Origin: CAZMGD01 sp964565705
GTDB taxonomy: Bacteria > Actinomycetota > Acidimicrobiia > Acidimicrobiales > Ilumatobacteraceae
DNA: 50,186 nt
Direction: 5' to 3'
Assembly: GCA_964565705.1 (NCBI GenBank)
Contig: CAZMGD010000020.1
Location: 1-50,186, forward strand
In this document: piece by piece, positions 7,260-16,143 of the stretch
How positions within the stretch are numbered: the stretch's first letter is position 1
Layout of the letters: every line of letters starts with the position of its first letter
The notes under the pieces: generated by a model
What the model saw: the letters and a program-made list of their open reading frames with translations, nothing else
The model's database searches: none
Told to the model about the DNA's origin: nothing
Made by a program: the position numbers and the translations under genes

Positions 7260-7637
7260 CTATGCGGCAGCCCCGTTCAGTGACAGCGTGTTCCCGTCCG
7301 GGTCACGGAACCACGCCACCAACGTGCCGCCCGGCGCTGTCCAGATGCCGAGGTCGTCCTGCTCCATGCCGTCGTACCGCTGGAACTCGACCCCGGCGCC
7401 GGCCAGCCGGCGCGCGGTCCCCATGACGTCGTCCACCTCCCAGCCGAGCACGGTGAACGGCTGCGGGACGAGCTCCTCGACGAGCGTGGCCCGCACCGTG
7501 ACCTGTCCCGCGCGCAGCACCAGCGCGAACGGTGTGTCCTCGACGAGTGTGAGACCGAGCGTGTCGACGTAGAACGCCTTGGCCCGCTCCGCAACGGTGA
7601 TCGGTACGAACGCGACGAGTTGCTCGGAGCCCAACAT
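7260..7637 (-). CDS. VOC/glyoxalase-family protein
   Basis: A 125-residue vicinal-oxygen-chelate protein with two beta-alpha-beta-beta-beta repeats: VAFVPITVAERAKAFYVDTL in the first, and LGWEVDDVMGTARRLAGAG with IWTAPGGTLVAWFRDPDGN in the second. The phrase F-R-D-P-D-G-N is a common signature of the superfamily. Members include glyoxalases, dioxygenases and resistance proteins; the substrate here cannot be read from sequence. The start at ATG 7637 gives the standard N-terminus; the reading frame upstream is not protein-like. It lies 11 bases upstream of pheA on the same strand and is divergent from larB. Confidence 0.8.
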   Translation of the reverse strand: MLGSEQLVAFVPITVAERAKAFYVDTLGLTLVEDTPFALVLRAGQVTVRATLVEELVPQPFTVLGWEVDDVMGTARRLAGAGVEFQRYDGMEQDDLGIWTAPGGTLVAWFRDPDGNTLSLNGAAA

Positions 7638-7701
7638 GCGGCCATGCTCGCGCCGTCGCCGGGAGTGTTGTTCCACGGATCTTCTGCGACGATGTGGCCG
7701 G

Positions 7702-8448
7702 ATGGACGAAGCAGCGCTGCGCGCGCTCCTCGATGACGTGACCGCGGGACGCATCACGCCCGACGATGCGGTCGCATCGCTGCGGCGGCTCCCGTTCGCC
7801 GACGTCGGTGAGGCGCTCGTCGACCACCATCGAGCATTGCGTCAAGGCATGCCCGAGGCCGTGTACTGCCCCGGCAAGTCGCCCGAACAGGTGGTGACGA
7901 TCGTCGGCGAGCTGCTGCGCCACGGCTCTGGACCGGTGTTGATCACCCGCGCCAGCGACGATCAGATCAAGGCCGCCGTCGCCGCCCACGGCGAAGGTCA
8001 GCGGCGCGGGACGGCGATGCTCTGGCGCGCTCCCGAGGCGTGGCGGGCGGCGACGCCGCTCGTGGTCTCGGCGGGCACGGCCGACCTCCCCGTCGTGGAC
8101 GAGGCCGCGATCACGTTGCAGGCCAACGGGTTCGAGATGGACGTGCTGACCGACGTCGGCGTCGCCGGCATCCATCGACTCCTGGCCCATGTCGACAGGG
8201 TGACCGCTGCCGGCGCGGTCATCGTCGTCGCCGGGATGGAGGGCGCGCTCGCCAGCGTGATCGGCGGCATGACCGCCTCGCCCGTCGTCGCCGTGCCGAC
8301 CAGCGTCGGCTACGGCGCCGGCTTGGACGGCGTCACCGCGCTGCTCGCGATGCACGCCTCCTGCGCGAGCGGCGTGACCGTCGTCGGGATCGACAACGGC
8401 TTCGGCGCCGCGTGCGCGCTCGCCCGGATGCTGCCGGTGCGCCGGTGA
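7702..8448 (+). CDS. larB: LarB, nickel-pincer nucleotide carboxylase
   Basis: LarB carboxylates and hydrolyses nicotinic acid adenine dinucleotide to give pyridinium-3,5-biscarboxylic acid mononucleotide, the first step of nickel-pincer (NPN) cofactor synthesis. The 248-residue protein has the N-terminal helical part (LDDVTAGRITPDDAVASL) and a PurE-like domain containing the landmarks PEAVYCPGKSPEQV, VVSAGTADLPVVDEA, VIVVAGMEGALASVIGG and VAVPTSVGYGAG. The stop codon overlaps the GTG of larC. No larE (sulfur transferase) or larA-type racemase is in the window, so the product pathway is incomplete locally. Confidence 0.93.
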   Translation: MDEAALRALLDDVTAGRITPDDAVASLRRLPFADVGEALVDHHRALRQGMPEAVYCPGKSPEQVVTIVGELLRHGSGPVLITRASDDQIKAAVAAHGEGQRRGTAMLWRAPEAWRAATPLVVSAGTADLPVVDEAAITLQANGFEMDVLTDVGVAGIHRLLAHVDRVTAAGAVIVVAGMEGALASVIGGMTASPVVAVPTSVGYGAGLDGVTALLAMHASCASGVTVVGIDNGFGAACALARMLPVRR

Positions 8449-9800
8449 CCGCCTCCACCGACCGTCATGTCACCGATCCGGTCGACCGGTCGACCAGTGC
8501 GGTGACACCGGGACGGGGTGAGCGCGTGGCCTGGTTCCAGTGTGCGGCGGGCACGGCCGGCGACATGACGCTCGGCGCGCTGGTCGATGCGGGTGCCGAT
8601 CCGCTCGAGGTCGGATCCGTGCTGCAGGAGCTCGGTCTCGACGGCTGGGCGCTGACGTTCGAACACACCCAGCGCTGCGGCCTCGCCGCCAGCCGGGCGA
8701 TCGTGCTGGTCCACGGTGTGCACGAGGAACCGCGCCACTCGGATCCGGGGCACGTGTACGAGCCGGTGCCGGTGCACCACCACGAACCCGAGCGGTCGCA
8801 CGACCACTCACACGACCAGGTCGACCCCGCCGAACACCGGCCGTACCGGGCGATCCGCGCGCTGATCGAGCGTGCCGACCTCCCCGAACGCGTCCGCGAA
8901 CGCTCGCTGCGGGTCTTTCGTGCACTGGCCGAGGTCGAGGGAGAGATGCACGGCGTCGAACCCGCCGACGTCGAGCTCCACGAGGTCGGATCACTCGACG
9001 CGATCATCGACGTCGTCGGCTCGTGCGCCGCGCTGGAGTCGCTCGGCATCGACCGCGTCGAGTGCAGCACGATCGGCGTCGGCCACGGAACGGTCCGCGC
9101 TGCACACGGCACGCTGCCCAACCCGGCACCCGCGGTGATCGCCCTGCTCGAGCGGGCGCAGGCTCCGGCGCGAGGCATCGACGACCACCGCGAGATCGCA
9201 ACGCCAACGGGCGTCGCGCTGATGACAGCGCTGGCCGAGTCGTTCGGACCGATGCCGGCGATGACGGTGACGGCCTCGGGCTTCGGCGCCGGCACGTCCG
9301 ACATCCCCGGCCGGCCCAACGTCGTGCAGGTCGTGATCGGCGAGGGGCGCGCCACCACGGTGACTCCCGACCGGGGCACCGCATCCCAGCTGTTCGAGGT
9401 CAACGTCGACGACGCGACGGGCGAGGTGCTCGCGCACACCGTCGCTGCCCTGCTCGCCGCCGGCGCCCAGGACGCCTGGATCACACCGATCGTGATGAAG
9501 AAGGGGCGACCGGCCCACACCGTGCACGTGCTCTGCGACCCGGCCGCCGCCGATGCGGTCGCCGCAGTGCTCGTCGCCGAGACCGGCACGCTCGGCCTCC
9601 GCGCGTCCACGGTGCAGCGCTGGCCGCAGGCCCGTACCGAGCACACGGTCGACGTCGACGGTCAAGCGGTTCGCGTCAAGCTCGCCGCAGGCCGGGTCAA
9701 GGTCGAGCACGACGATGCGGTCGCGGCCGCCGCCGCTCTCCGCCTGCCGCTGCGAACGGTCCTGGCCCGCGCCGAGTCCCTCGCGACCGACCTCCACTGA
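8445..9800 (+). CDS. larC: LarC, nickel insertion into pincer cofactor
   Basis: LarC is the CTP-dependent nickel cyclometallase that inserts Ni into the bisthiocarboxylate pincer nucleotide. The 451-residue protein has the N-terminal WFQCAAGTAGDMTLGALVDA, a histidine-rich insert near residues 105-125 (VHHHEPERSHDHSHD) suited to nickel binding, VELHEVGSLDAIIDVVG, and the C-terminal ferredoxin-like part with DAWITPIVMKKGRPAHTV. GTG 8445 overlaps the larB stop (GTGA), but GTG 8526, just before WFQC and after a purine-rich stretch, matches the usual family N-terminus and is a serious alternative. It is translationally coupled to larB. Confidence 0.92.
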   Translation: MTASTDRHVTDPVDRSTSAVTPGRGERVAWFQCAAGTAGDMTLGALVDAGADPLEVGSVLQELGLDGWALTFEHTQRCGLAASRAIVLVHGVHEEPRHSDPGHVYEPVPVHHHEPERSHDHSHDQVDPAEHRPYRAIRALIERADLPERVRERSLRVFRALAEVEGEMHGVEPADVELHEVGSLDAIIDVVGSCAALESLGIDRVECSTIGVGHGTVRAAHGTLPNPAPAVIALLERAQAPARGIDDHREIATPTGVALMTALAESFGPMPAMTVTASGFGAGTSDIPGRPNVVQVVIGEGRATTVTPDRGTASQLFEVNVDDATGEVLAHTVAALLAAGAQDAWITPIVMKKGRPAHTVHVLCDPAAADAVAAVLVAETGTLGLRASTVQRWPQARTEHTVDVDGQAVRVKLAAGRVKVEHDDAVAAAAALRLPLRTVLARAESLATDLH

Positions 9801-9823
9801 TTCCTGCGGGGTGGGGGGGAACG

Positions 9824-10612
9824 TCAGGAGAGGGCGGAGGTGATGATCTGCTCGAGGTCGTCGATCTCGATCTCGCCGGACTGCCGGTGCTTCACGGTGC
9901 CGTCCTCGCCGATGATCACGAAGTAGGGGTAGCCCGGCAGGCCGTAGGCCTGGGCGGCGGTCTGGTCCTCGTCGTCGGCCATGATCGGCCACGGCCAACC
10001 CTCGTCGGCGATCCACTCTGACGGTGGCCAGTTCGGGGCCGACTCGTCCGCACCGGTCGAGACGCCGATCACGTCGAGGTCGGGCGGCACCCCGCCGTCC
10101 TGGTACCACTCCACGAGCCGGGGCACCTCCCGGTTGCAGTGCGGGCACCAGTGGGCGAGGAACACGACCATCGTCGACCGACCGGCGCTCGGGTCGATCT
10201 CGATCGGCGTGCCGTCGAAGCTGTAGCCCTGCAGCGTGGGCGGCGTCGAACCCACCGCCGGGTCGTCTCCGTCGTTCCCGAAGCGGGGCAATGCATCCCC
10301 GGTGACGGTGACGGGCTGGTACTCGGCGGGCGGCACCGTCGCCGACGGGTCGAGGGTCGTCGCCGGGGACGTCGGTCCGACCACTGCCGCAGTCGTGGTC
10401 GTGTCCTGCGCCGCGCTGTCGTCGTCGTCACCACCGCTTGCAGCAACGGCGACGATCGCGGCCAACGCCACGACGACCGCGATCCCGCCGGCGATGAACC
10501 ACGGCGCCTTGCTGCGCGCGGGCGGCGGCGCGGGTGCCGGTGGCGGTAGGGGCCGGGCGTCCTGCGTGGACGTCGTGCGCGGCTTGGGAGTCGGCCGCTT
10601 CTTCTTCGCCAT
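9824..10612 (-). CDS. Membrane-anchored TlpA/DsbA-like thioredoxin
   Basis: A 262-residue protein: cytoplasmic basic, proline-rich head (1-34), one membrane segment (36-58, WFIAGGIAVVVALAAIVAVA), a Thr/Ala/Pro/Asp-rich linker to about residue 105, and an extracytoplasmic thioredoxin domain. The active site is WCPHC, the C-P-H-C dipeptide typical of oxidising DsbA rather than the C-x-x-C of most TlpA reductants. The cis-Pro region YGLPGYPYFVIIGEDG is present. Its ATG overlaps the stop of the dsbB-like gene by one base (TGATG). Together they suggest an oxidative folding pair: this protein makes disulfides in exported proteins and DsbB reoxidises it. Confidence 0.85.
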   Translation of the reverse strand: MAKKKRPTPKPRTTSTQDARPLPPPAPAPPPARSKAPWFIAGGIAVVVALAAIVAVAASGGDDDDSAAQDTTTTAAVVGPTSPATTLDPSATVPPAEYQPVTVTGDALPRFGNDGDDPAVGSTPPTLQGYSFDGTPIEIDPSAGRSTMVVFLAHWCPHCNREVPRLVEWYQDGGVPPDLDVIGVSTGADESAPNWPPSEWIADEGWPWPIMADDEDQTAAQAYGLPGYPYFVIIGEDGTVKHRQSGEIEIDDLEQIITSALS

Positions 10613-11178
10613 CAGTCCTCCGTCGGATCGATCGGTGTGTCGTCATACCAGTCGCGGCGCCCCGGGTACCGGCAGGCCAGCAGGGCGATGATCGCGAAGA
10701 ACCCGCAGCCGGCCATGAACGGCAGCGTCACGAAGCCGAAGCGGCGGAACCACACGAGCGTGCAGGGCGCCGTCGGATCGCACTCGGTGGCCTCCAGCTG
10801 CGGGTACCACTCGATCAGGTAGTGGTAGGACGAGATCACGATCCCGATCGCGGCGAGCGGGACGCCGTACCAGGCGATGCGGCGGTCGCGCAGGATCGCA
10901 CCGACGAGGAGGATCAGCGCCAGCGGGTACATGCAGATCCGCTGGTACCAGCACAGCCGGCACGGCGTGTAGTTGGCGACCTCGCTGAAGTAGAGGCTGC
11001 CGGCGGTGGCGACCGCGGCGACGAGCCAGGCCAGCCACGTCGACGACTCCGCCACCGCCGCACCGAGCCGCCGGCCCGCCGGCCAGGGGAGGATCCGCAG
11101 CACGATCAACCCGACCCCGCCGGCGAGCGCTACGAGCGCGAGCAATCCGAAGAACAGCTGCATCGACTCCCGAGTCAT
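10612..11178 (-). CDS. dsbB: DsbB/BdbC-like disulfide bond formation protein
   Basis: A 188-residue four-helix membrane protein. The first redox pair is C-x-x-C in NYTPCRLCWYQRI, a hallmark of DsbB/BdbC. The second pair is C-x5-C in ECDPTAPC, in the loop before the last helix (FGFVTLPFMAGCGFFAIIAL). DsbB passes electrons from the thiol oxidase to quinone. A start at ATG 11178 gives MTRESMQLFFG; ATG 11163 is possible. It is the first gene of a two-gene operon with the CPHC thioredoxin. Actinobacteria more often use a VKOR-type partner, so a BdbC-type partner is notable but not unique. Confidence 0.9.
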   Translation of the reverse strand: MTRESMQLFFGLLALVALAGGVGLIVLRILPWPAGRRLGAAVAESSTWLAWLVAAVATAGSLYFSEVANYTPCRLCWYQRICMYPLALILLVGAILRDRRIAWYGVPLAAIGIVISSYHYLIEWYPQLEATECDPTAPCTLVWFRRFGFVTLPFMAGCGFFAIIALLACRYPGRRDWYDDTPIDPTED

Positions 11179-11301
11179 GTGGTCGCCAGTCTGGTCGGCA
11201 GACCACCCGAGACCTGGGCTGCGACATGCTGAGACCGTCGAGGCACGGCGTGCAGGTCGTCGGTCGGCACGGTCTGGTTCCCGGATAGCGTCGCTCAGCG
11301 C

Positions 11302-13002
11302 ATGGACAGCGGGGAGCACGACGAGCCGGCCGAACTCGTCGAGCCGGTCGACGATTCCACCGGCCTCGACGCCCTCCAGGCGATGCGCCGCACCCGGCGC
11401 CGCCACCGGCTGGGCGAGCTGGAGTGGTTCGAGGCGCTGTACCGCGTGTACCTCGCCGCGTTCCTCGGCGGCGGCGCCTTCTTCTTCGTCGCCGGGCTGG
11501 TCGAGGACTCCCCGGTCAGCGCCCGCACGACCGCCGACATCTACCGCCACGGCCCGGGCTGGTTGGGGCTCGCCGCCGTGCTCGCGGTCGCGATGGGCAT
11601 GCGATCCGGCAGTCGTGGCGGACCGCTGTCGGTCGAGGAAGCCGACGTGCGCCACGTGTTGCTGGCGCCGATCGACCGGCGTCGGGCGCTCCTGCGCCCG
11701 GCTGGACAGCGTCTGCGCAGCCTCGCGTTCACCGGCGCCCTCGTCGGCGCCGCAGCCGGCCAGCTGGCCAGCCGTCGCCTGAGCGGATCGGCCGGTTGGT
11801 GGGTCGTCGCCGGCGCAGCGTTCGGTGCCTGTTGCGCCGGACTGTTCCTCGGCTCCGCGCTGCTCGGCCACGGGCTCCGCCTGCCCCGTTGGGGGGCGAC
11901 CGCGCTCGCCGCTGCGCTGCTGACCTGGCAGGCCGGGGCGATCGCAGCGGACGTCGCCGGGCCCGGCGACGGCTTCGGTCACCTCGCGCTCCTGCCGCTC
12001 GGCGGCGCCACCGCCGAGGCGAAGCTCGCCGCCGCGGCGAGCGTGCTCGTGGCCCTGGCCGTGACCCTGGCCGGCTGGCTCCTGGTCGGGCGGCAGCGGC
12101 TGGAACCGCTCGCCCGGCGCAGCGCGCTCGTGGCCCAGTTGCGCTTCGCGGTCACCGTGCAGGATCTGCGCACGGTCGTGCTGCTGCGACGCCAGCTCAG
12201 CCAGGAGTACCTGCGCGCCCGGCCGTGGTTCGGCACGACGGCCGCCGGCGACGTCGCCACGCGCCGCAAGCGCCGGACGCCGGTGTGGTGGCGGCGCGGC
12301 TGGCGCGGCCTGCTCCGCTTCCCCGCGACCCGCATCGCCCGCATCGCCGTACTGGCCGCCGGCGCCGCGGCCTGCCAGGTCGCCGCGTTCCGCGGCACCA
12401 CGCCGGCGATCGCCGGCACCGCGATCCTCGTGTTCATCCTCGGGCTCGAGCTCATCGAGCCGCTCTCGCAGGAGATCGACCAGGCCGATCGGTGCGACGC
12501 GATGCCGACGGCTCGGGGCATCGTGCACTTCCACCTGCTCGCTGCGCCCGCCGCTGCCGCGATCCCCGTCGTCGTGATCGCCGCCGCCGTCGGCTACGCG
12601 TTCGAGCCGAGGTCGTCGACGTTGGTCGTCGCCCCGCTGCTCGCGCTCGCCGGCGTCGCCACCGGCATGGGGGGCGCGGCGATCAACGCCGTCGCCGGCG
12701 CGCCCGATCCGCTCGCGACGTCCACCGGCGAGGTGTTCATGCCGCCCGAGGTGGCCGGCACGACGACGATGATCAAGGCGGTGTGGCCGCTCCTCATCGC
12801 TGCGGCCGGGACCCTGCCCGTGCTCGCCGTGCGCGCCGCGGTGCGCAACGGCGACGCTCCGGCCGGTGCCGCGCTGCGCGCGTTGAGCGGTGTCGCCGTG
12901 CTGTGCGTGCTCGTCTTCTCCTGGGTGCGGTTCCGCGACGAGGTGCGCAGGTGGTGGCGCACGTTCGTCGAAGAAGGCAAGAACGCGCCCTCCCGGTCAT
13001 GA
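11302..13002 (+). CDS. ABC-type multi-spanning permease
   Basis: A 566-residue integral membrane protein with roughly ten to twelve hydrophobic segments, such as VYLAAFLGGGAFFFVAGLV near residue 48 and LLALAGVATGMGGAAINAVA near residue 450. A large basic cytoplasmic loop lies around residues 270-340 (RTVVLLRRQLSQEYLRARPW; RRKRRTPVWW). This layout resembles ABC-2-type exporter permeases with unusual membrane topology. It is followed 31 bases later by an ABC ATPase, its likely partner. Substrate unknown; antibiotics, lipids or ions are all possible. A TAGCGT hexamer lies ten bases before the ATG. Confidence 0.75.
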   Translation: MDSGEHDEPAELVEPVDDSTGLDALQAMRRTRRRHRLGELEWFEALYRVYLAAFLGGGAFFFVAGLVEDSPVSARTTADIYRHGPGWLGLAAVLAVAMGMRSGSRGGPLSVEEADVRHVLLAPIDRRRALLRPAGQRLRSLAFTGALVGAAAGQLASRRLSGSAGWWVVAGAAFGACCAGLFLGSALLGHGLRLPRWGATALAAALLTWQAGAIAADVAGPGDGFGHLALLPLGGATAEAKLAAAASVLVALAVTLAGWLLVGRQRLEPLARRSALVAQLRFAVTVQDLRTVVLLRRQLSQEYLRARPWFGTTAAGDVATRRKRRTPVWWRRGWRGLLRFPATRIARIAVLAAGAAACQVAAFRGTTPAIAGTAILVFILGLELIEPLSQEIDQADRCDAMPTARGIVHFHLLAAPAAAAIPVVVIAAAVGYAFEPRSSTLVVAPLLALAGVATGMGGAAINAVAGAPDPLATSTGEVFMPPEVAGTTTMIKAVWPLLIAAAGTLPVLAVRAAVRNGDAPAGAALRALSGVAVLCVLVFSWVRFRDEVRRWWRTFVEEGKNAPSRS

Positions 13003-13033
13003 CCGTCCAACCCGATCACTGCGAGATCCGCCC

Positions 13034-13921
13034 GTGAACCAGCCCGCCAAGCGCAAGCACCCACAGCCGCCGAGCCGTCACCCGAAGCCGCCGTCGAAGC
13101 GCGCCGCCCAGACCACGGCCACCGCCGACTCCGCGGCGGCGCCCGCCGAACCCAAGGCCAAGCGACCGCCAGCCGCGCTGCAGGCCTCGAAGGTCGCCAA
13201 GGACTACGGCGACGCGGTCGCCCTCGCCCCGCTGTCGCTGCGCATCGAGGACCGTCAGCGAGTGGCGGTCATCGGGCACAACGGGTCCGGCAAGACGACG
13301 TTCCTGCGCCTCGCCTCGGGCCTGCTCGAACCCAGCGACGGCACGGTGACGGTCTACGGCAGCCCCGCCGGCAGCCTCGAGGCCCGTCGCTCGCTGAGCT
13401 ACCTCGCCGACAACCCGACGTTCTACGAAGACCTGTCGGTGTGGGAGCACCTCGAGTACGTCGCCCGCATGCACGGCCTCGCCGACTGGCAGCAGCGCGC
13501 CGCCGACCTGCTCGGCGCGCTCGACCTGTACGAGCGCGCCGATGACCTGCCGAACTCGTTCAGCCGCGGCCTCAAGCAGAAGGCGGCGATCGCGATCGCG
13601 TTCGTGCGGCCGTTCGACGTCCTGATCGTCGACGAGCCGTTCGTGGGCCTCGACAGCCCCGGCAAGCGGGCGCTGATCGAGCTGTTCGACGACGCCGCCG
13701 AGCACGGCGCGACGCTCGTGGTCGCGACACATGAGCTCTCCTTCATCGAGCACTGTGACCGGCTGATCGCGTTGCGCGACGGCGCGATCGTCTACGACGG
13801 CGCGCCGTCGGGCGCCGACAGCGAGCTGCTGGTGCAGCGATCCGACGGCTACGCGCCCGAGCTCGATCACGTCTCGCACGAGCCGCCGACTGGTGACCAG
13901 CACCCCACCGACACGGAGTAA
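13034..13921 (+). CDS. ABC transporter ATP-binding protein
   Basis: A 295-residue ATPase preceded by a 50-residue Lys/Pro/Ala-rich head. Walker A is GHNGSGKTTF (about residues 80-89). The Q-loop region is less classical (LSYLADNPTFYEDLSVWEHL). The signature LSGGQ is replaced by FSRGLKQKAAIAIAF, a form common in ABC-2-type ATPases. Walker B is VLIVDEPFVGLD and the H-loop VVATHELSF. It pairs with the upstream permease to form an exporter. The GTG start at 13034 sits 31 bases after the permease stop. The lysine- and proline-rich head is not part of the standard fold and may be a membrane- or nucleic-acid-contacting tail. Confidence 0.9.
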   Translation: MNQPAKRKHPQPPSRHPKPPSKRAAQTTATADSAAAPAEPKAKRPPAALQASKVAKDYGDAVALAPLSLRIEDRQRVAVIGHNGSGKTTFLRLASGLLEPSDGTVTVYGSPAGSLEARRSLSYLADNPTFYEDLSVWEHLEYVARMHGLADWQQRAADLLGALDLYERADDLPNSFSRGLKQKAAIAIAFVRPFDVLIVDEPFVGLDSPGKRALIELFDDAAEHGATLVVATHELSFIEHCDRLIALRDGAIVYDGAPSGADSELLVQRSDGYAPELDHVSHEPPTGDQHPTDTE

Positions 13922-13924
13922 CGT
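13919..13924 (+). promoter_or_regulatory. -10 element of the DUF2510 gene
   Basis: TAACGT overlaps the stop codon of the ABC ATPase and lies seven bases before the ATG at 13932, suiting a leaderless start. Confidence 0.35.
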
Positions 13925-13931
13925 CCGCGCC

Positions 13932-14492
13932 ATGCCCAAGTACGACATCGTCAAAGCCTCCTCGTACGATCCCGCCGCCCTCGCCGACCAGCTCACCGAG
14001 AAGAGCACCGACGGTTGGAAGGTCGTCGCGATCGTCCCCACGGGCGGCGACATCACCGCGTTCCTCGAGAAGGACGACGCGATGGGCGCGACCAGTGGCG
14101 CGGCCGCACCGGCGATGGCGGCAGCGGAGGAGGCCAAGCCGGCCGAGGAGTCACCGGCGATCGCTCCGTACACACCCGAGCCCGTGGCCGAGCCCGCCGG
14201 CTGGGGAGTCGCCCCCGAGTCGAGCACTCCGGCGGCCGCCGATCCGGCACCGATGGCGCCGATCGCCGAGCCCACCGGTTCGTCGGCGCCGCCGACCGTG
14301 ACGATGTACACGCCGAGCACCGCCTCGACGCCGGCCGCGGCCACCCCGCCGGCGGCCGCGGTGCCGAGCGTGCCCGCCGGGTGGTACGCCGATCCGTCTG
14401 GCCGCTACGAGCAGCGCTACTGGGACGGTGGCACCTGGACCGAGCACGTCGCTCGCGGCGGCGCCCAGTTCACCGATCCTCCCGTCGCTTGA
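13932..14492 (+). CDS. DUF2510 protein with N-terminal regulatory-like domain
   Basis: A 186-residue protein in three parts. Residues 1-50 form a small alpha-beta domain (MPKYDIVKASSYDPAALADQ; DGWKVVAIVPTGGDITAFLE) like the short DUF4177-type domains. Residues 55-145 are an Ala/Pro/Glu/Ser-rich linker, probably disordered. Residues 147-175 hold a DUF2510 motif (PAGWYADPSGRYEQRYWDGG, then TWTEHV), a short actinobacterial module often found on membrane or secreted proteins and thought to mediate binding. No signal peptide or membrane segment is seen, so it is probably cytoplasmic. Function unknown. Confidence 0.8.
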   Translation: MPKYDIVKASSYDPAALADQLTEKSTDGWKVVAIVPTGGDITAFLEKDDAMGATSGAAAPAMAAAEEAKPAEESPAIAPYTPEPVAEPAGWGVAPESSTPAAADPAPMAPIAEPTGSSAPPTVTMYTPSTASTPAAATPPAAAVPSVPAGWYADPSGRYEQRYWDGGTWTEHVARGGAQFTDPPVA

Positions 14493-14512
14493 GACGGGCG
14501 CCGCACGGCGCC
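14481..14512 (+). terminator. Two adjacent short hairpins after the DUF2510 gene
   Basis: CCCGTC-GCTTGA-GACGGG (14481-14498), with the stop codon in its loop, is followed by GGCGCC-GCAC-GGCGCC (14497-14512). There is no T-run. It could be a weak terminator or processing site before the next start at 14521. Confidence 0.3.
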
Positions 14513-14520
14513 ACCCGCAC

Positions 14521-16143
14521 ATGAGAGCGACCTCCCTCGGCCATGCCGGGATCCTCGTCGAGACCCGTCAGGCCTCCATCGTCTGCGACCCCTGGTTCCT
14601 GCCGGCGTTCTTCGGCTCGTGGTTCCCGTTCCCCCGCAACGACCGGCTGTCCGAACGGATCACCGCAGCGATCGAGCGGCCCGACTTCCTCTACATCTCG
14701 CACCTCCACGCCGACCACCTCGACGAGCCCTGGTTGGCCGATCACGTCGACCGCACCACGCCGGTGCTGCTGCCCGACTACCCGACACGGGAGATGGAGC
14801 GGCGCATCCGCGGCCTGGGGTTCACCGAGATCATCCGCACGGAGAACGCGAAGGCGCTCGATCTCGGCGATGGGCTGTCGATCGCGATCCACGTCGAGAC
14901 ATCGATCACCGACGGGCCCGGCGGCGATTCGGCGATCGTGATCAGCGACGGCGAGTGTCGCCTCGTCGACCAGAACGACTGCCGCACCAACAACCTCGAC
15001 GAGCTCGCCGCCCACGGGCCGATCGACCTCCACTGGCTGCAGTTCTCCGGGGCGATCTGGTACCCGATGGTCTACGAGGAGCCACCCGAGCGGATGCGCG
15101 AGCTCGTCGACCTCAAGGTGGACAGCCAGTTCACGCGGGCGATCCGCTATGTGGAGGCGATCGGATCGCGCTACGTCGTGCCCTCCGCCGGGCCACCGTG
15201 CTTCCTCGACCCTGACCTCTTCGGGTTCAACGTCATCCGCGGTGACGAGCTGTCGATCTTCGCCGACCAGCCCGAGTTCCTCCGCCGGATGGCCGCCGCC
15301 GGCCACCACAACGCGCTGGCCGTGATGCCGGGCACCACGATCGACGTCACGCCCGACGGCGCGACGGTCACCCACCCGGTCAGCGACGACGAGTTCGCCG
15401 CGATCTACACCGACAAGGAGTCGTACCTCCGCGAGTACCAAGCCGACTGGACACCGTGGCTCGGAGCCCAGCGCGCCGCCTGGCACCCAGACACCGCCGA
15501 CCTGCTCCACACGCTGCGCACGTGGTGGGAGCCGCTGCTGCGGATGGCCCCGACCCTGCGCCAGGCGGTGGGTGCCGGGTGCCTGGTGCGTGCCGGCGAC
15601 GTCGACGTCTACATCGACTTCCCCGCTGGCCAGGTGCGGGCGTGGGACGGCGAACCGTACGCGTTCCGGTTCGAGATCGAGCGGGCGCTCGTCGAGACGG
15701 TGACGGCCGCCCGCGCCGTCGACTGGAGCGACCGCCTGTTCCTCTCCTGCCGCTTCCGGGCATGGCGCGAGGGCGCGTTCAACGAGTACCTCTACAACTT
15801 CTTCAAGTCGCTCTCCGTGGAGCGCATGCGCCGTGCCGAAGCCGAAGCGGTGCGCAAGATCACCCCGCCCGACGACGCCGATCTGCAGGAGTGCGAGTTC
15901 GGCGGCTACGTCGTCGAGCGCTACTGCCCGCACCGCAACGCCGACCTCTCGGTGTTCGGGGAGGTCGAGGGCACGACCCTGGTGTGCACGCTGCACGGTT
16001 GGAAGTTCGACCTCGAGACCGGCCGCTGCCTCACTGCTGCGGACCGCCACCTCCGGGTGCGACGGGCCGAACCGACCCCTGAGGCCGGGAAATCCGCTCG
16101 GCCGGCGTCATCACCCGGCCCTTCGGACGTCTCTCAGGAGTGA
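14521..16143 (+). CDS. Metallo-beta-lactamase fold/Rieske fusion protein
   Basis: A 540-residue protein. Residues 1-290 form an UlaG/CMAH-like metallo-beta-lactamase domain with the metal motif H61-L-H63-A-D65-H66 (ISHLHADHLDE) and IVISDGECRLVDQNDCR. Residues 300-450 form a helical middle part. A C-terminal Rieske [2Fe-2S] module has C469-x-H471 (RYCPHRNADL) and C489-x2-H492 (VCTLHGWKFDLE). Animal CMP-Neu5Ac hydroxylase (CMAH) has the same two modules in the opposite order, so an oxygenase acting on an amide- or nucleotide-bearing substrate is conceivable, but the substrate is unknown. The stop overlaps the next GTG (GTGA). Confidence 0.82.
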   Translation: MRATSLGHAGILVETRQASIVCDPWFLPAFFGSWFPFPRNDRLSERITAAIERPDFLYISHLHADHLDEPWLADHVDRTTPVLLPDYPTREMERRIRGLGFTEIIRTENAKALDLGDGLSIAIHVETSITDGPGGDSAIVISDGECRLVDQNDCRTNNLDELAAHGPIDLHWLQFSGAIWYPMVYEEPPERMRELVDLKVDSQFTRAIRYVEAIGSRYVVPSAGPPCFLDPDLFGFNVIRGDELSIFADQPEFLRRMAAAGHHNALAVMPGTTIDVTPDGATVTHPVSDDEFAAIYTDKESYLREYQADWTPWLGAQRAAWHPDTADLLHTLRTWWEPLLRMAPTLRQAVGAGCLVRAGDVDVYIDFPAGQVRAWDGEPYAFRFEIERALVETVTAARAVDWSDRLFLSCRFRAWREGAFNEYLYNFFKSLSVERMRRAEAEAVRKITPPDDADLQECEFGGYVVERYCPHRNADLSVFGEVEGTTLVCTLHGWKFDLETGRCLTAADRHLRVRRAEPTPEAGKSARPASSPGPSDVSQE

